Both the position numbers and the translations under genes were made by a program. Shown piece by piece: positions 26,372-33,658 of a stretch of 44,483 bases of DNA; position 1 is the first letter of the stretch, and the number at the start of each line of letters is the position of its first letter. Location of the stretch: the NCBI GenBank assembly GCA_016875095.1, contig VGSG01000023.1, forward strand, positions 1-44,483, written 5' to 3'. This stretch comes from Deltaproteobacteria bacterium. Lineage in GTDB: Bacteria > Desulfobacterota > Desulfomonilia > Desulfomonilales > Desulfomonilaceae. The notes below the pieces were generated by a model that saw nothing but the letters and a program-made list of their open reading frames with translations, was not told the DNA's origin and did no database searches.

Positions 26372-27838
26372 ATGACGCGTCTTGAAACGGGATTGAAAGA
26401 AGTGAAGCCGTATCTCAACGAATCGTGGGCCTTGGGCTGGCCTATGATCCTGATGATGTTTCTTCACTTCGCGATCGGCCTGACTGATGTGTTCGTGGCC
26501 GGGTACCTGGGCACGGACGTCGTCGCCGCTGTGGGATATGTGGGCCAGCTCTACTGGACGCTCATGATCCTTTGCAACGGAATCACCGTGGGAACGGTGT
26601 CTCTGGTTTCCCAGGCGTATGGGGCCCGCGCGTTCAACGGTGTGGGCAGTATTGCCGCGCACTCGCTTATGCTGAATCTGGCCGTTTCCGGAATCCTCGC
26701 GGCATTCGCAGGGTTGAGGCCGGATATTCTGGTCCGCATCACCGGCATGCCCCAAGGAATCCAGGAGATCGCGCAAGATTTCATCCGCATCTTTGCGCTC
26801 GCGCTCGTGCCCACGTACGTCAGTATCGTGACCAGCGGAGTGCTCCGAGCTTCAGACAGAATCCGGGTCGCGCTGCTCAACGGGTCGATTGCCACGGCAG
26901 TCAACGTGGTGGGTTGCTTTGCGCTGGCTTTTGGATGGGGCCCAATCCCCGCGATGGGTTTCAAGGGCATCGCGTGGGCCAGCGCTATCGCCACGAGCCT
27001 GGGAATGGCGCTCAACCTGTCCCACGTGCTGCGGGGCCCGGGCCGCATCTGCTTCCAGGCTGTAACCCAGCCGCTACCCCGCTGCTTCCGGAATCTGATC
27101 AAACTCGGCGCCCCGTCCGCGTTGCAGCAGACCGCGTGGAATGCGGGCACTCTGGTAGTCTATTTCCTCGTAGGCCGCCTCCAGGACGGCGAAATCACCG
27201 CGTTGGCCGCGATGACGGTCGGAGTGCGCATCGAAGCCATCATCTTTCTCCCAATCTTTGCGCTCAACATGGCCGCGGCCGTGCTCACCGGCAATCGCCT
27301 GGGAAGAGGGGACATCCAGGGCGCTCGATCGGGCGCCAAAGCCACTGCGCTCCTCTGTTTCCTCATCATTACGGCGCCCGCTGCCGCGCTGTTCGTGTGT
27401 GCGCCGCAGGTTTCGGCTCTACTGACAAACGACCCCGCGGTGCTGGATGAAATGACCCGCTATCTCCGCATCAACATGCTGGGGATGCCCCTTATGGCCA
27501 TTGGGGTGACTCTTTCCGGAGCCCTGCAAGGCGCGGGAGACACTATGGCCACCATGCGGATCATCTTCATAGGCATGTGGCTGGTGCGCATCCCCACGAT
27601 CCTTGTGGTGATCTATGCCGCCGGTCTGGGGGCCACAGCAGTATGGTGGTCTATGACTTTCTCCATCGCGGTGCTCTGCGCGCTGCTGGCAAATCGGTTC
27701 CGGGGAAGCGAATGGATCGCGGCCTCGATAGACAAGGAGACCAAGACCATGCTCTGGGAAGCCTGCATCAGCAGGGGCCCGGATCCTTCGGCAGGAGTCA
27801 CGTACTGTGAACCGAACAATACATACCAACTGCCATAG
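26372..27838 (+). CDS. MATE-family efflux transporter
   Basis: The 488-residue protein has about 12 membrane segments in two related halves. The N-half has SWALGWPMILMMFLHFAIGL, VFVAGYLGTDVVAAVGY and GTVSLVSQAYGAR, typical of the MATE family; the C-half has LIKLGAPSALQQTAWNAG and IFALNMAAAVLTGNRLGRGD. It likely exports a drug or metabolite using Na+ or H+. The frame extends upstream to 25664, but that part is the antisense of carB, and ATG 26372 starts at the family N-terminus. The last few codons run into repeat family 2, so the tail may be altered. Confidence 0.92.
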   Translation: MTRLETGLKEVKPYLNESWALGWPMILMMFLHFAIGLTDVFVAGYLGTDVVAAVGYVGQLYWTLMILCNGITVGTVSLVSQAYGARAFNGVGSIAAHSLMLNLAVSGILAAFAGLRPDILVRITGMPQGIQEIAQDFIRIFALALVPTYVSIVTSGVLRASDRIRVALLNGSIATAVNVVGCFALAFGWGPIPAMGFKGIAWASAIATSLGMALNLSHVLRGPGRICFQAVTQPLPRCFRNLIKLGAPSALQQTAWNAGTLVVYFLVGRLQDGEITALAAMTVGVRIEAIIFLPIFALNMAAAVLTGNRLGRGDIQGARSGAKATALLCFLIITAPAAALFVCAPQVSALLTNDPAVLDEMTRYLRINMLGMPLMAIGVTLSGALQGAGDTMATMRIIFIGMWLVRIPTILVVIYAAGLGATAVWWSMTFSIAVLCALLANRFRGSEWIAASIDKETKTMLWEACISRGPDPSAGVTYCEPNNTYQLP

Positions 27839-28017
27839 CTCAAAAGCTACAACGAATCATGAAAGTCCTCGGCTTCGGCCGGCGCTCCGGGGCTTCGCCT
27901 CGGAGATCGGGAGCAATAGCGCATCGTTGCGCAATAATTTGGAGGGGAAACTCATCTCCCCTCCAAAGCTCCCCATACGTAGACCCAACCAGGGCTACTT
28001 CATGTCGACAACTTTCA
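27833..28017 (+). repeat. Dispersed repeat family 2, copy A
   Basis: The stretch GCCATAGCT ... GTCCTCGGCTTCGGCCGGCG ... GAGATCGG ... CCCATACGTAG ... CTTCATGTCGA aligns with 39031-39180 in the same direction at roughly three quarters identity. It holds two hairpins: CTCCGGGGC-TTC-GCCTCGGAG, and TTGGAGGGGA paired with TCCCCTCCAA. The second hairpin is longer than in the other copy. It overlaps the stop codon of the MATE gene and fills the gap up to the toxin-antitoxin pair. Confidence 0.75.
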
Positions 28018-28095
28018 TAGGAAGACTTCCAAACACCCACATCAGCGAGGAAGGGCTGAGTGAATAAATCTCAGCAATGAATTGGTGCGTCATCT

Positions 28096-28380
28096 TCAAG
28101 CGGCGGTCTTGAGAGTGACGCTCATGCCGGCTCGTGTCGCCAGAGTGATGAGCATTTCAAGACTAAATTTCTCCCATTTGCCTCTGACCAGATCGGAAAC
28201 TCTGGACTGACTTATCCCGAGCATTTCTGCTGCTTTGGCCTGCGTCAGCTTCTTGGCTTTGATGAGTTTTCGGAGATCGGTCATAAGACCCGCGCGCATC
28301 TGCAAGATTGCGGCTTCGTCCGCAGAATAACCCAGATCGATGAATACATTGCCGGAGGAGTTGGTAATGGCTTCGCTCAT
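28096..28380 (-). CDS. XRE-family antitoxin (HigA-like)
   Basis: The 94-residue protein has a C-terminal helix-turn-helix (LTQAKAAEMLGISQSRVSDL) preceded by FIDLGYSADEAAILQMRAGL, the pattern of the HTH_37-type antitoxins that pair with Gp49-like toxins. It would bind and neutralise the toxin encoded upstream and repress their shared promoter. It starts 3 bases after the toxin stop, so the order is toxin then antitoxin, as in higBA. The AT-rich palindrome at 28713-28730 is its likely operator. Confidence 0.88.
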   Translation of the reverse strand: MSEAITNSSGNVFIDLGYSADEAAILQMRAGLMTDLRKLIKAKKLTQAKAAEMLGISQSRVSDLVRGKWEKFSLEMLITLATRAGMSVTLKTAA

Positions 28381-28383
28381 GGA

Positions 28384-28704
28384 TTATCCTCCAATTTGCT
28401 TGTAACGCCGACGAGCCACATCAATGTCTTGTCGGCTGGTTTTTCGAGTCTTCTTTTGAAATGCGTGAAGCACGTAGATTGCATCATGAAGCTTGGCCAC
28501 AAAGACCACTCGCCACTCACCCAGTGCGTGGATGCTGATTTCCTTTACACCCCCGCCGATTGCCCGCATTGGTTTCCAATCTCTCGGTTCCAATCCGCGT
28601 TGAACCGCACGGAGCTGGAAACCCGCGTCACGGCGAGCTTCCTCAGGGAAGTTCCGAAGGTCATCGAGACTCGATCCGACGAACTTCAGTGGCTTCATAT
28701 TCAC
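28384..28704 (-). CDS. RelE/HigB-like toxin (Gp49 family)
   Basis: The protein (104-106 residues) begins MNMKPLKFVGSSLDDLRNFP and includes EISIHALGEWRVVFVAKLHD and IYVLHAFQKKTRKTSRQDID, the core signature of the phage Gp49-like/HigB toxins that cut mRNA on the ribosome. The basic KKTRKTSR patch and the following helix fit. The start is either the GTG at 28704 or the ATG at 28698; the -10 box ends only 7 bases before the GTG and no ribosome site fits between, so the message may be leaderless. It forms an operon with the antitoxin. Confidence 0.88.
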   Translation of the reverse strand: MNMKPLKFVGSSLDDLRNFPEEARRDAGFQLRAVQRGLEPRDWKPMRAIGGGVKEISIHALGEWRVVFVAKLHDAIYVLHAFQKKTRKTSRQDIDVARRRYKQIGG

Positions 28705-28710
28705 TATGGA

Positions 28711-28738
28711 ATTATATAAGTTTTTATATATTTGGCAA
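28711..28738 (-). promoter_or_regulatory. Promoter and operator of the HigB/HigA-like pair
   Basis: On the minus strand TTGCCA (28733-28738) and a perfect TATAAT (28711-28716) are 16 bases apart. A perfect palindrome, TATATAA-AAAC-TTATATA (28713-28730), covers the spacer and part of the -10 and is a good site for the antitoxin to repress transcription. The -10 lies so near the coding start that the leader would be zero to about six bases. Confidence 0.8.
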
Positions 28739-28867
28739 GTTCAACGATCAGAGTTTCTGTGAGATCAAAACGGATCTGTGTAGGCGCCACGGTCAATGCT
28801 GTCTTCGGGCGGACATGCCTTGCACCCCGATGTCAAACTCATCCGCCTGTCAGAAAGCTCGATAACC

Positions 28868-29068
28868 TTATCCGGTCTCGAACTGCAAAGAGGAGAGCTG
28901 CGCTTCGGGAACTCTTGCCTTGATGCCAAGAAACTCCACACCGACTACACGGCCATCCTTGTCGTAATCCAGAATTACGCCGGGCTGGACTTCCTCGGAT
29001 TCAACAACAGCGCTCTCATCCAACCTGAAATACACCGCGTCGTCTTCTTTGCTGACCCTTAATCTCAT
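28868..29068 (-). CDS. DUF2283-family small protein
   Basis: The 66-residue protein begins MRLRVSKEDDAVYFRLDESA and ends with a VVGVEFLGIKARVPEAQL-like strand and helix, which matches DUF2283 (short beta-rich proteins with a conserved DxGRVVGIE motif; here DKDGRVVGVEFL). GAGGG precedes the ATG at 29068. Members often sit beside DUF4258 or toxin-antitoxin genes, and this one lies in such a patch; here no DUF4258 partner is visible. The longer frame to 29098 starts inside repeat family 1, copy B, so the shorter start is used. Confidence 0.75.
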   Translation of the reverse strand: MRLRVSKEDDAVYFRLDESAVVESEEVQPGVILDYDKDGRVVGVEFLGIKARVPEAQLSSLQFETG

Positions 29069-29082
29069 ATTTCCCTCATCAT

Positions 29083-29241
29083 CTATAGTGAACGGCATTG
29101 AGATTTGCGCGAAAAGTCACCCTCCTCCTTCCCCCTCCCATCAAGGGAGGGGTCATAAAACCCTCTCCCCTGGCGGGAGAGGGAAGGGGGATGGGGATTC
29201 TAGCCTTAGCCAAAGGCGCAGATCTCAACGCAGCCTTCTAT
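29083..29241 (+). repeat. Dispersed repeat family 1, copy B
   Basis: It matches the reverse complement of 1961-2129 from CTATAGTGAACGGCATTG to CTCAACGCAGCCTTCTAT, including the CCCTCCCATCAAGGGAGGGG hairpin and the CCCTCTCCCCTGGCGGGAGAGGG hairpin. It lies between the DUF2283 gene and the antitoxin-like gene at 29225, and supplies the last codons and stop of the latter. An open frame inside (starting 29098) is a by-product of the repeat. Confidence 0.85.
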
Positions 29242-29431
29242 ATCTGCCAAGAACAAAGCTATTGTGGAATTCTTCTTTCACGTTACCGTGCGGAATGCCC
29301 TTGCCTTCATCGAGTTCGCGAAGCCCTTTACGGACGCCTGCCACGAAGTTGATGCGCTCTTGGATATCTTCCCAGGTAGCGTCCTCCGGGAGTTGCTTTA
29401 TGGTCGTTACGACTATTTCCTTGATTGTCAT
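29225..29431 (-). CDS. Antitoxin-like small protein, C-terminus altered by repeat
   Basis: The 68-residue frame starts MTIKEIVVTTIKQLPEDATW after a GAGGTG site, and continues EDIQERINFVAGVRKGLREL, a pattern common to small antitoxins or addiction-module components. The last residues (YRRLR and stop) are encoded by repeat family 1, copy B, so the original C-terminus may have been replaced or cut. No toxin gene follows it. The next gene upstream is another antitoxin-like protein 59 bases away. Confidence 0.65.
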   Translation of the reverse strand: MTIKEIVVTTIKQLPEDATWEDIQERINFVAGVRKGLRELDEGKGIPHGNVKEEFHNSFVLGRYRRLR

Positions 29432-29490
29432 GTCTTCACCTCGCGGTGAACGCAAGTAAATGTCCCATTGCTGAACGCTCCGCGGGCTAT

Positions 29491-29670
29491 CTAGCGCCGC
29501 CCCAGAACTCTCCTCTTGACCTCTAGAAGCGATTCACGCGGTTCTGATTCTCGCTGTTTGGCGCGCAAGGTGTCGTAAAAATCCTCCCAGATCTCTCCGT
29601 GCCTCTTGAGATCGATGAGCACAGCTCTTTTCTTCCCGGTTTCATCAACTACGAACTCGACGCCTTCCAT
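29491..29670 (-). CDS. Small antitoxin-like protein (59 aa)
   Basis: The ATG at 29670 gives a protein that starts MEGVEFVVDETGKKRAVLID and includes a helix LKRHGEIWEDFYDTLRAK, ending in a basic tail (VKRRVLGRR). The strand-then-helix form with the sequence V-x-D-E-x-G-K-x-x-A-V is close to Phd/RelB-type antitoxins. AAGGAAAGAGG lies just upstream. It has no adjacent toxin; it may be an orphan or it may act with the next small gene. The family call is by pattern only. Confidence 0.6.
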   Translation of the reverse strand: MEGVEFVVDETGKKRAVLIDLKRHGEIWEDFYDTLRAKQRESEPRESLLEVKRRVLGRR

Positions 29671-29795
29671 TCCTCTTTCCTTTCGACGAGAACTCTTTTC
29701 GGCAATTCCGCCCCATTGATTTGAGTCGGAATATGCCTCAACGTCGTGAACCGGTCAAGCGGCAGTGGAAGGGGCCTCGCTCATGAAGGAGGTCT

Positions 29796-29881
29796 GGTGG
29801 GATGCAGCGAGCCAAGCGAATCGCATCACTTGAGAAAACAGCGCGAATGATGCGATTCCTCGTCCATCAGCCCATCCTACT
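29796..29881. repeat. Imperfect inverted repeat of the GGATGnGC...GATGCGATT type
   Basis: The left arm (29796-29831, GGTGGGATGCAGCGAGCC then GCGAATCGCATCACTT) and the right arm (29846-29881, AATGATGCGATTCCTCGTCC then ATCAGCCCATCCTAC) are imperfect reverse complements with a 14-base loop region. It resembles a repeat that is scattered in many proteobacterial genomes. It lies just downstream of the HepT gene. Confidence 0.65.
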
Positions 29882-29902
29882 CGCATGCTCGCCCCAACGG
29901 TC

Positions 29903-30259
29903 CTACCGGTCACGTGATTCTAATTTTTCCGCCCGAAGTATGTCCAGGACTTGACTCTGAAGTTCCGGAACATCATCGGCGGCCGTCGCCCACACAATTT
30001 CCCACTGCACCGCAAAGTACGCATGAACGGCAATGTTCCGGAACGCAATAATATCCTGCCATTCCACTTGTGGGTGGGCTTCGCGAAAGGCTGGCGAGAG
30101 ACGGGCCGCTGCTTCCTCAATCACTGTGAGCTTCTGGAGAATGGCGGCTTTATGGAGGTCGCTGACCAAGAACGCGGAGGCATCAATGCCCTCCAGGAAA
30201 ACCCTAATCATGGCACAGGCATCAAGGATATCTTGCAAGTAGAGGTAGTCACGCCGCAT
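29903..30259 (-). CDS. hepT: HepT-like ribonuclease toxin (HEPN / DUF86)
   Basis: The 118-residue all-helical protein begins MRRDYLYLQDILDACAMIRV and has the HEPN catalytic motif RNIAVHAY at residues 74-81 (R-x4-H, Arg74, His79, Tyr81 as the AMP-acceptor position). By family knowledge HepT cuts RNA and is neutralised when MntA adds AMP to its Tyr. The ATG at 30259 overlaps the end of the mntA-like gene by 11 bases, the usual arrangement. A longer frame to 30298 is unlike the family. The pair is a type VII toxin-antitoxin module. Confidence 0.9.
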   Translation of the reverse strand: MRRDYLYLQDILDACAMIRVFLEGIDASAFLVSDLHKAAILQKLTVIEEAAARLSPAFREAHPQVEWQDIIAFRNIAVHAYFAVQWEIVWATAADDVPELQSQVLDILRAEKLESRDR

Positions 30260-30554
30260 AGAGTACTCGCGCACTGGCCAAAATATGATCACGAACAATC
30301 AGCTTCAATCCGTCCTTAGGGACCAAATCCACTTTGCGCTCCAGGAGGGCTTCAAGCTCGCGTTGCATTCTCGCGAGGGTCAGGAACGTCACCCGTGCAG
30401 CTGGTTGGAAGCTGACCAATAGATCTACATCAGCGTCGGCATGGCGGTCCTGCCGCAGCGCTGACCCGAATAGCGCCAACTCACGCACCTGGTACCGGCG
30501 GCACAGCCGGGCGAGTTCTTCCGGGGAAATGTCCAGAGGCGCTTTTGCGTCCAT
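30249..30554 (-). CDS. mntA: MntA-like nucleotidyltransferase antitoxin
   Basis: The 101-residue protein has the minimal nucleotidyltransferase core: ALFGSALRQ (Gly30-Ser31) and ADADVDLLVSF (Asp42 and Asp44), the GSX10DXD motif that binds Mg-ATP. It follows a good AGGAG site. It would AMPylate HepT to silence it. The C-terminal part (LEALLERKVDLVPKDGLKLI) carries a third acidic residue, as in the family. It is co-transcribed with the HepT gene and read away from the gene at 30831. Confidence 0.9.
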   Translation of the reverse strand: MDAKAPLDISPEELARLCRRYQVRELALFGSALRQDRHADADVDLLVSFQPAARVTFLTLARMQRELEALLERKVDLVPKDGLKLIVRDHILASARVLYAA

Positions 30555-30830
30555 AGTAGCTCCTGTCTGAAGACCCGTGAGCGTGTCAATGGCGCGGAAC
30601 TTCAGAGATTACAGAGCAACGTGACATGTTTCGGGAGACATTTCAAGAGCCGGGATCGCCAAGATGGTGGTTGACGGGCGGTCTGTTGGCACGTATCCTC
30701 GGGAGCGGGATAAAGCGCTGGAAATTTGCGGGGACCATGTGCATTCTGAAAATGGGGGCCCCGCGCTCAATTGTCACGATCCGAAGGATGAGCTTCGGGC
30801 TCTCCAATTCTCACATCAAGGGAATGGGCC

Positions 30831-32303
30831 ATGGAAATCACTGCGAAGACGAAAATTGACGATCTTCTTACCCAATATCCTTTTCTGCTCGGATACCTGA
30901 TGGGAAAATCGCCGGAATTCCGGCACTTGAAGAATCCGATTATGCGCAAAACTATGGGCAAGATCGCGACCCTGGAAATGGTGGCTTCCAGGGGAAAGCT
31001 CGATCTTGCGACGTTTATTGACGAGATAAGAACGGAGATCGAGAAGCGGTCCGGCGCCGGATCTGAAGTAGATACCGCAGACCAACGTCCGGTCATGGAT
31101 CCCCAACAAAAGAGAGAGGCGCTGAAGCGCATGATCAAGGATCTTCATTCAGGCGGCGATTTCCAGAAAATCAAGGCGGAATTCATCGAGTTTATCAAGG
31201 ATGTGACACCGCCGGAAATAGCCCAAATGGAGCAGGAGCTGGTGAAGGAGGGTCTACCCGCCACAGAGGTGAAAAAGCTCTGCGATGTGCATGTTTCTAT
31301 TTTTCAGGACTCCCTCGACCGACAGGAGAAGATCTCCGCTCCAGTGGGTCATCCGGCGCACACCTTTATGCTTGAGAATGAAGCCGCTGAAGGCGTCATG
31401 AAACGGATCGACGATGTGTTGCGCAAGATCGGCGAGCCACCCGACGCAAGTATATTTCAAGGCGAGAAAGAACAGCTCCGGCAATTGGTCGATAGGCTTG
31501 CGGATATTAACATTCATTACGTGAGGAAGGAGAATCAGCTTTTTCCCATTTTGGAAGCGCATGGAATTACCGCTCCGCCACAGGTGATGTGGGCGGTGCA
31601 TGACGACATTCGTGCTTCGATAAAGACTGCCCAGACGAACATTGAGCAAGCCGAGGCCGGCGACGCGGTCCAGGCGGTTACCGAAATGATAAGTTCGGTT
31701 CGAGGCATGATCTACAAAGAGGAGCAAATACTGTTTCCCATGTGCATGGAAGTCTTCTCGCAAGCCGATTGGGTAAAGGTTGCGCGCGGGGAAGAGGAAA
31801 TCGGTTATGCGTGGGTTCGTCCTCAAGGTCAGTGGCCTGTAGAAGCCTTGATTGCGGAAGAAGCAGGCTCCGTGGAACCGGTTCGCCCGGCGGTCGATGT
31901 CCTGGGCTTGGATACAGGAATGCTAACACTTGAACAGATCAATTTGATGATCAATCACTTGCCTGTTGATATTACGTTTGTGGATGAGAACGATCGAGTG
32001 GCTTACTTTTCTCAGGGCAAGGAACGTATATTTCCGAGAAGTCCTGGGGTGATCGGAAGGGAAGTACAGAATTGTCATCCTCCCAAAAGCATTCATGTGG
32101 TGAACAAAATCCTGGATGAGTTCAGGAAAGGCGCGAGAGATGTGGCCGAGTTCTGGATTGAGATGGCCGGGAAGTTTATCCAGATCAGATACTTCGCGAT
32201 ACGATCTGCGGACGGAGCGTACAAGGGCACACTGGAAGTCAGCCAGGACGTTACCGGGATCAGGGCCCTTCAGGGCCAAAAGCGCCTCCTGGACTGGGAT
32301 TAG
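30831..32303 (+). CDS. DUF1858/DUF438/hemerythrin/PAS sensor protein
   Basis: The 490-residue protein has, in order: a DUF1858-like N-terminal domain (residues 1-75, TKIDDLLTQYPFLLGYLMGK), a DUF438 domain (about 95-160), a hemerythrin-like HHE four-helix bundle (about 175-330; HPAHTFMLENEA, HYVRKENQLFPILEAHGI, AVHDDIRASI, YKEEQILFPM give the His and Glu iron ligands), and a C-terminal PAS domain (about 375-485). Such proteins are common in anaerobes and probably sense O2, NO or redox through a di-iron site. There is no kinase or output domain, so the downstream partner is unknown. It is a soluble protein. Confidence 0.93.
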   Translation: MEITAKTKIDDLLTQYPFLLGYLMGKSPEFRHLKNPIMRKTMGKIATLEMVASRGKLDLATFIDEIRTEIEKRSGAGSEVDTADQRPVMDPQQKREALKRMIKDLHSGGDFQKIKAEFIEFIKDVTPPEIAQMEQELVKEGLPATEVKKLCDVHVSIFQDSLDRQEKISAPVGHPAHTFMLENEAAEGVMKRIDDVLRKIGEPPDASIFQGEKEQLRQLVDRLADINIHYVRKENQLFPILEAHGITAPPQVMWAVHDDIRASIKTAQTNIEQAEAGDAVQAVTEMISSVRGMIYKEEQILFPMCMEVFSQADWVKVARGEEEIGYAWVRPQGQWPVEALIAEEAGSVEPVRPAVDVLGLDTGMLTLEQINLMINHLPVDITFVDENDRVAYFSQGKERIFPRSPGVIGREVQNCHPPKSIHVVNKILDEFRKGARDVAEFWIEMAGKFIQIRYFAIRSADGAYKGTLEVSQDVTGIRALQGQKRLLDWD

Positions 32304-32399
32304 GTATATCAGTCGATTGTTGGGCGATGTTGTAGAACGCGAAACCCGCAACAGTAAACGCGGTGAGCGAGGGTCCGAGCATTTGGGCAAGGAGGTCTC

Positions 32400-32855
32400 A
32401 TGATGGAGACACTGTTTCTGCTCTCCTTATGTGTTTCCGTGGCGGCGCTCATGTGCGCGCGGCAAAGCGCCGGCTCAGAGCGGCAGATTGTCAGGGCTGA
32501 TAATGCGCCCAAGGCCATAGGACCATACGCGCAAGCTGTGAAGTATGGTGACATGCTCTTTGTTTCAGGCATGATCGCTATTAATCCAAAGACCAATGAA
32601 TTCTCCAAGGGGAGCTTCGAAGAACAGACCGCTCTCGTGCTCGAAAACATCAAGGCTGTGGTTGAAGCCGCCGGATTTACGTTAGAAACTGTCCTAAAGG
32701 CCACGGTTTTCTTGAAAGACCTCAACGACTTCCAGAAGTTCAACGAGATATACGCCACGTATTTTGGCGCGATCCTGCCGGCTCGAGAGACGGTTCAGGT
32801 CGCGGCTTTACCAAAGGACGCATTAGTTGAGATATCGGTGATCTGCGGCAAATGA
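32400..32855 (+). CDS. RidA-family protein with N-terminal hydrophobic extension
   Basis: The 151-residue protein is a RidA (YjgF/YER057c/UK114) imine deaminase from about residue 27: RQIVRADNAPKAIGPYAQAV, LFVSGMIAINPKTNEF and the conserved PARETVQVAALPKDALVEIS with the substrate-binding Arg. Unlike the normal 125-130-residue form, it starts with about 24 extra residues (METLFLLSLCVSVAALMCAR), a signal-peptide-like or anchor segment, though without a basic N-terminus. The ribosome site AAGGAGG is 4 bases from the first ATG, so this start is well supported. RidA clears reactive enamine intermediates in the cytoplasm; export would be unusual. It follows the DUF438 gene by about 100 bases. Confidence 0.9.
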   Translation: MMETLFLLSLCVSVAALMCARQSAGSERQIVRADNAPKAIGPYAQAVKYGDMLFVSGMIAINPKTNEFSKGSFEEQTALVLENIKAVVEAAGFTLETVLKATVFLKDLNDFQKFNEIYATYFGAILPARETVQVAALPKDALVEISVICGK

Positions 32856-32957
32856 CCGCGCGCGGCCCGTTACGCGCGCGGAAATCGGTCTCCGACGGCG
32901 CGGGAGCTGAGGAGCAGCGAGGCGCATTCTAGAAAAACGGGCGGCGGAGGGACATTG

Positions 32958-33599
32958 ATGGAAACTGCGATCCGCCAAGCGCGACCGGATGACGCGCATT
33001 TCCTATCATGGGTCATCCACACTGCCGGGCGAGGCCACGTCCAAAGAGGAATATGGGACGTCATATTGGGCCGACCGGAGCGTGAATGCTTGGACTTCTT
33101 CAAGCTTTTGGCCGTGTCAACAATCCCGCATCTATACCATTATTCGTGCTTCCTGGTGGCGGAAGCAAACGGAAAGCCCACCGCGGCGCTCGCAGGGTGT
33201 GATCCCGAGGTTTGCGGGTATCCGGCGTTGGCTCAGGCGCTAACCCAGGTCTTTGGCGAGCTGGGCTGGCCCGCGCCGGACGCCGCCTGGCATGAACGCT
33301 CCCAGAGGGTGCTCTGCTGCCTGCCGGACACGGTTGACGGCGCGTGGACTGTGGAAAGTGTCGCCACCGCGCCGGAATTTCGCAGGCGTGGGCTTGTGGA
33401 CAAGCTGCTCGTAACAATACTCGACCAAGGGCGGGATCGAGGCTTCAAACGATCACAGATAAACATTTACATCGGCAACACGCCTGCTCAAAAGGCGTAC
33501 GAAAAACACGGCTTCCGGATCATTGACGAAAAACGTCACCCTTCCTTTGAGGAAGAGACCGGCTCCCCAGGGATGGCGCGCCTTCTCCGCGATCTGTAG
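32958..33599 (+). CDS. GNAT-family acetyltransferase
   Basis: The 213-residue protein has an N-terminal GNAT start (METAIRQARPDDAHFLSWVI) and the acetyl-CoA-binding motif A VATAPEFRRRGLVDKLLV (R/Q-x-x-G-x-G/A type, here RRRG). The C-terminal part INIYIGNTPAQKAYEKHGFR is motif B, with the usual aromatic helix. The substrate is not clear; members close to this act on small molecules or N-termini. GGAGGG precedes the ATG at 32958 by about 7 bases. It is on the same strand as the RidA gene, separated by 102 bases. Confidence 0.88.
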   Translation: METAIRQARPDDAHFLSWVIHTAGRGHVQRGIWDVILGRPERECLDFFKLLAVSTIPHLYHYSCFLVAEANGKPTAALAGCDPEVCGYPALAQALTQVFGELGWPAPDAAWHERSQRVLCCLPDTVDGAWTVESVATAPEFRRRGLVDKLLVTILDQGRDRGFKRSQINIYIGNTPAQKAYEKHGFRIIDEKRHPSFEEETGSPGMARLLRDL

Positions 33600-33658
33600 C
33601 CAGGTCCGGAAAACGCTAGAAGGAAGCAAAGCTGCAAAGTTCCGGAAGGGCAGTGTCG

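Noticed and set aside
27840-28040. Minus-strand ORF with RRPKPRTFMIRCS, similar to ones at 38806-39180 (-)
   Set aside because: The shared peptide comes from repeat family 2; flanking parts are unrelated and no ribosome site is present.
30626-30900. Two overlapping plus-strand ORFs before the DUF438 gene
   Set aside because: Low coding character, overlap with each other and with the DUF438 start, and no ribosome sites.
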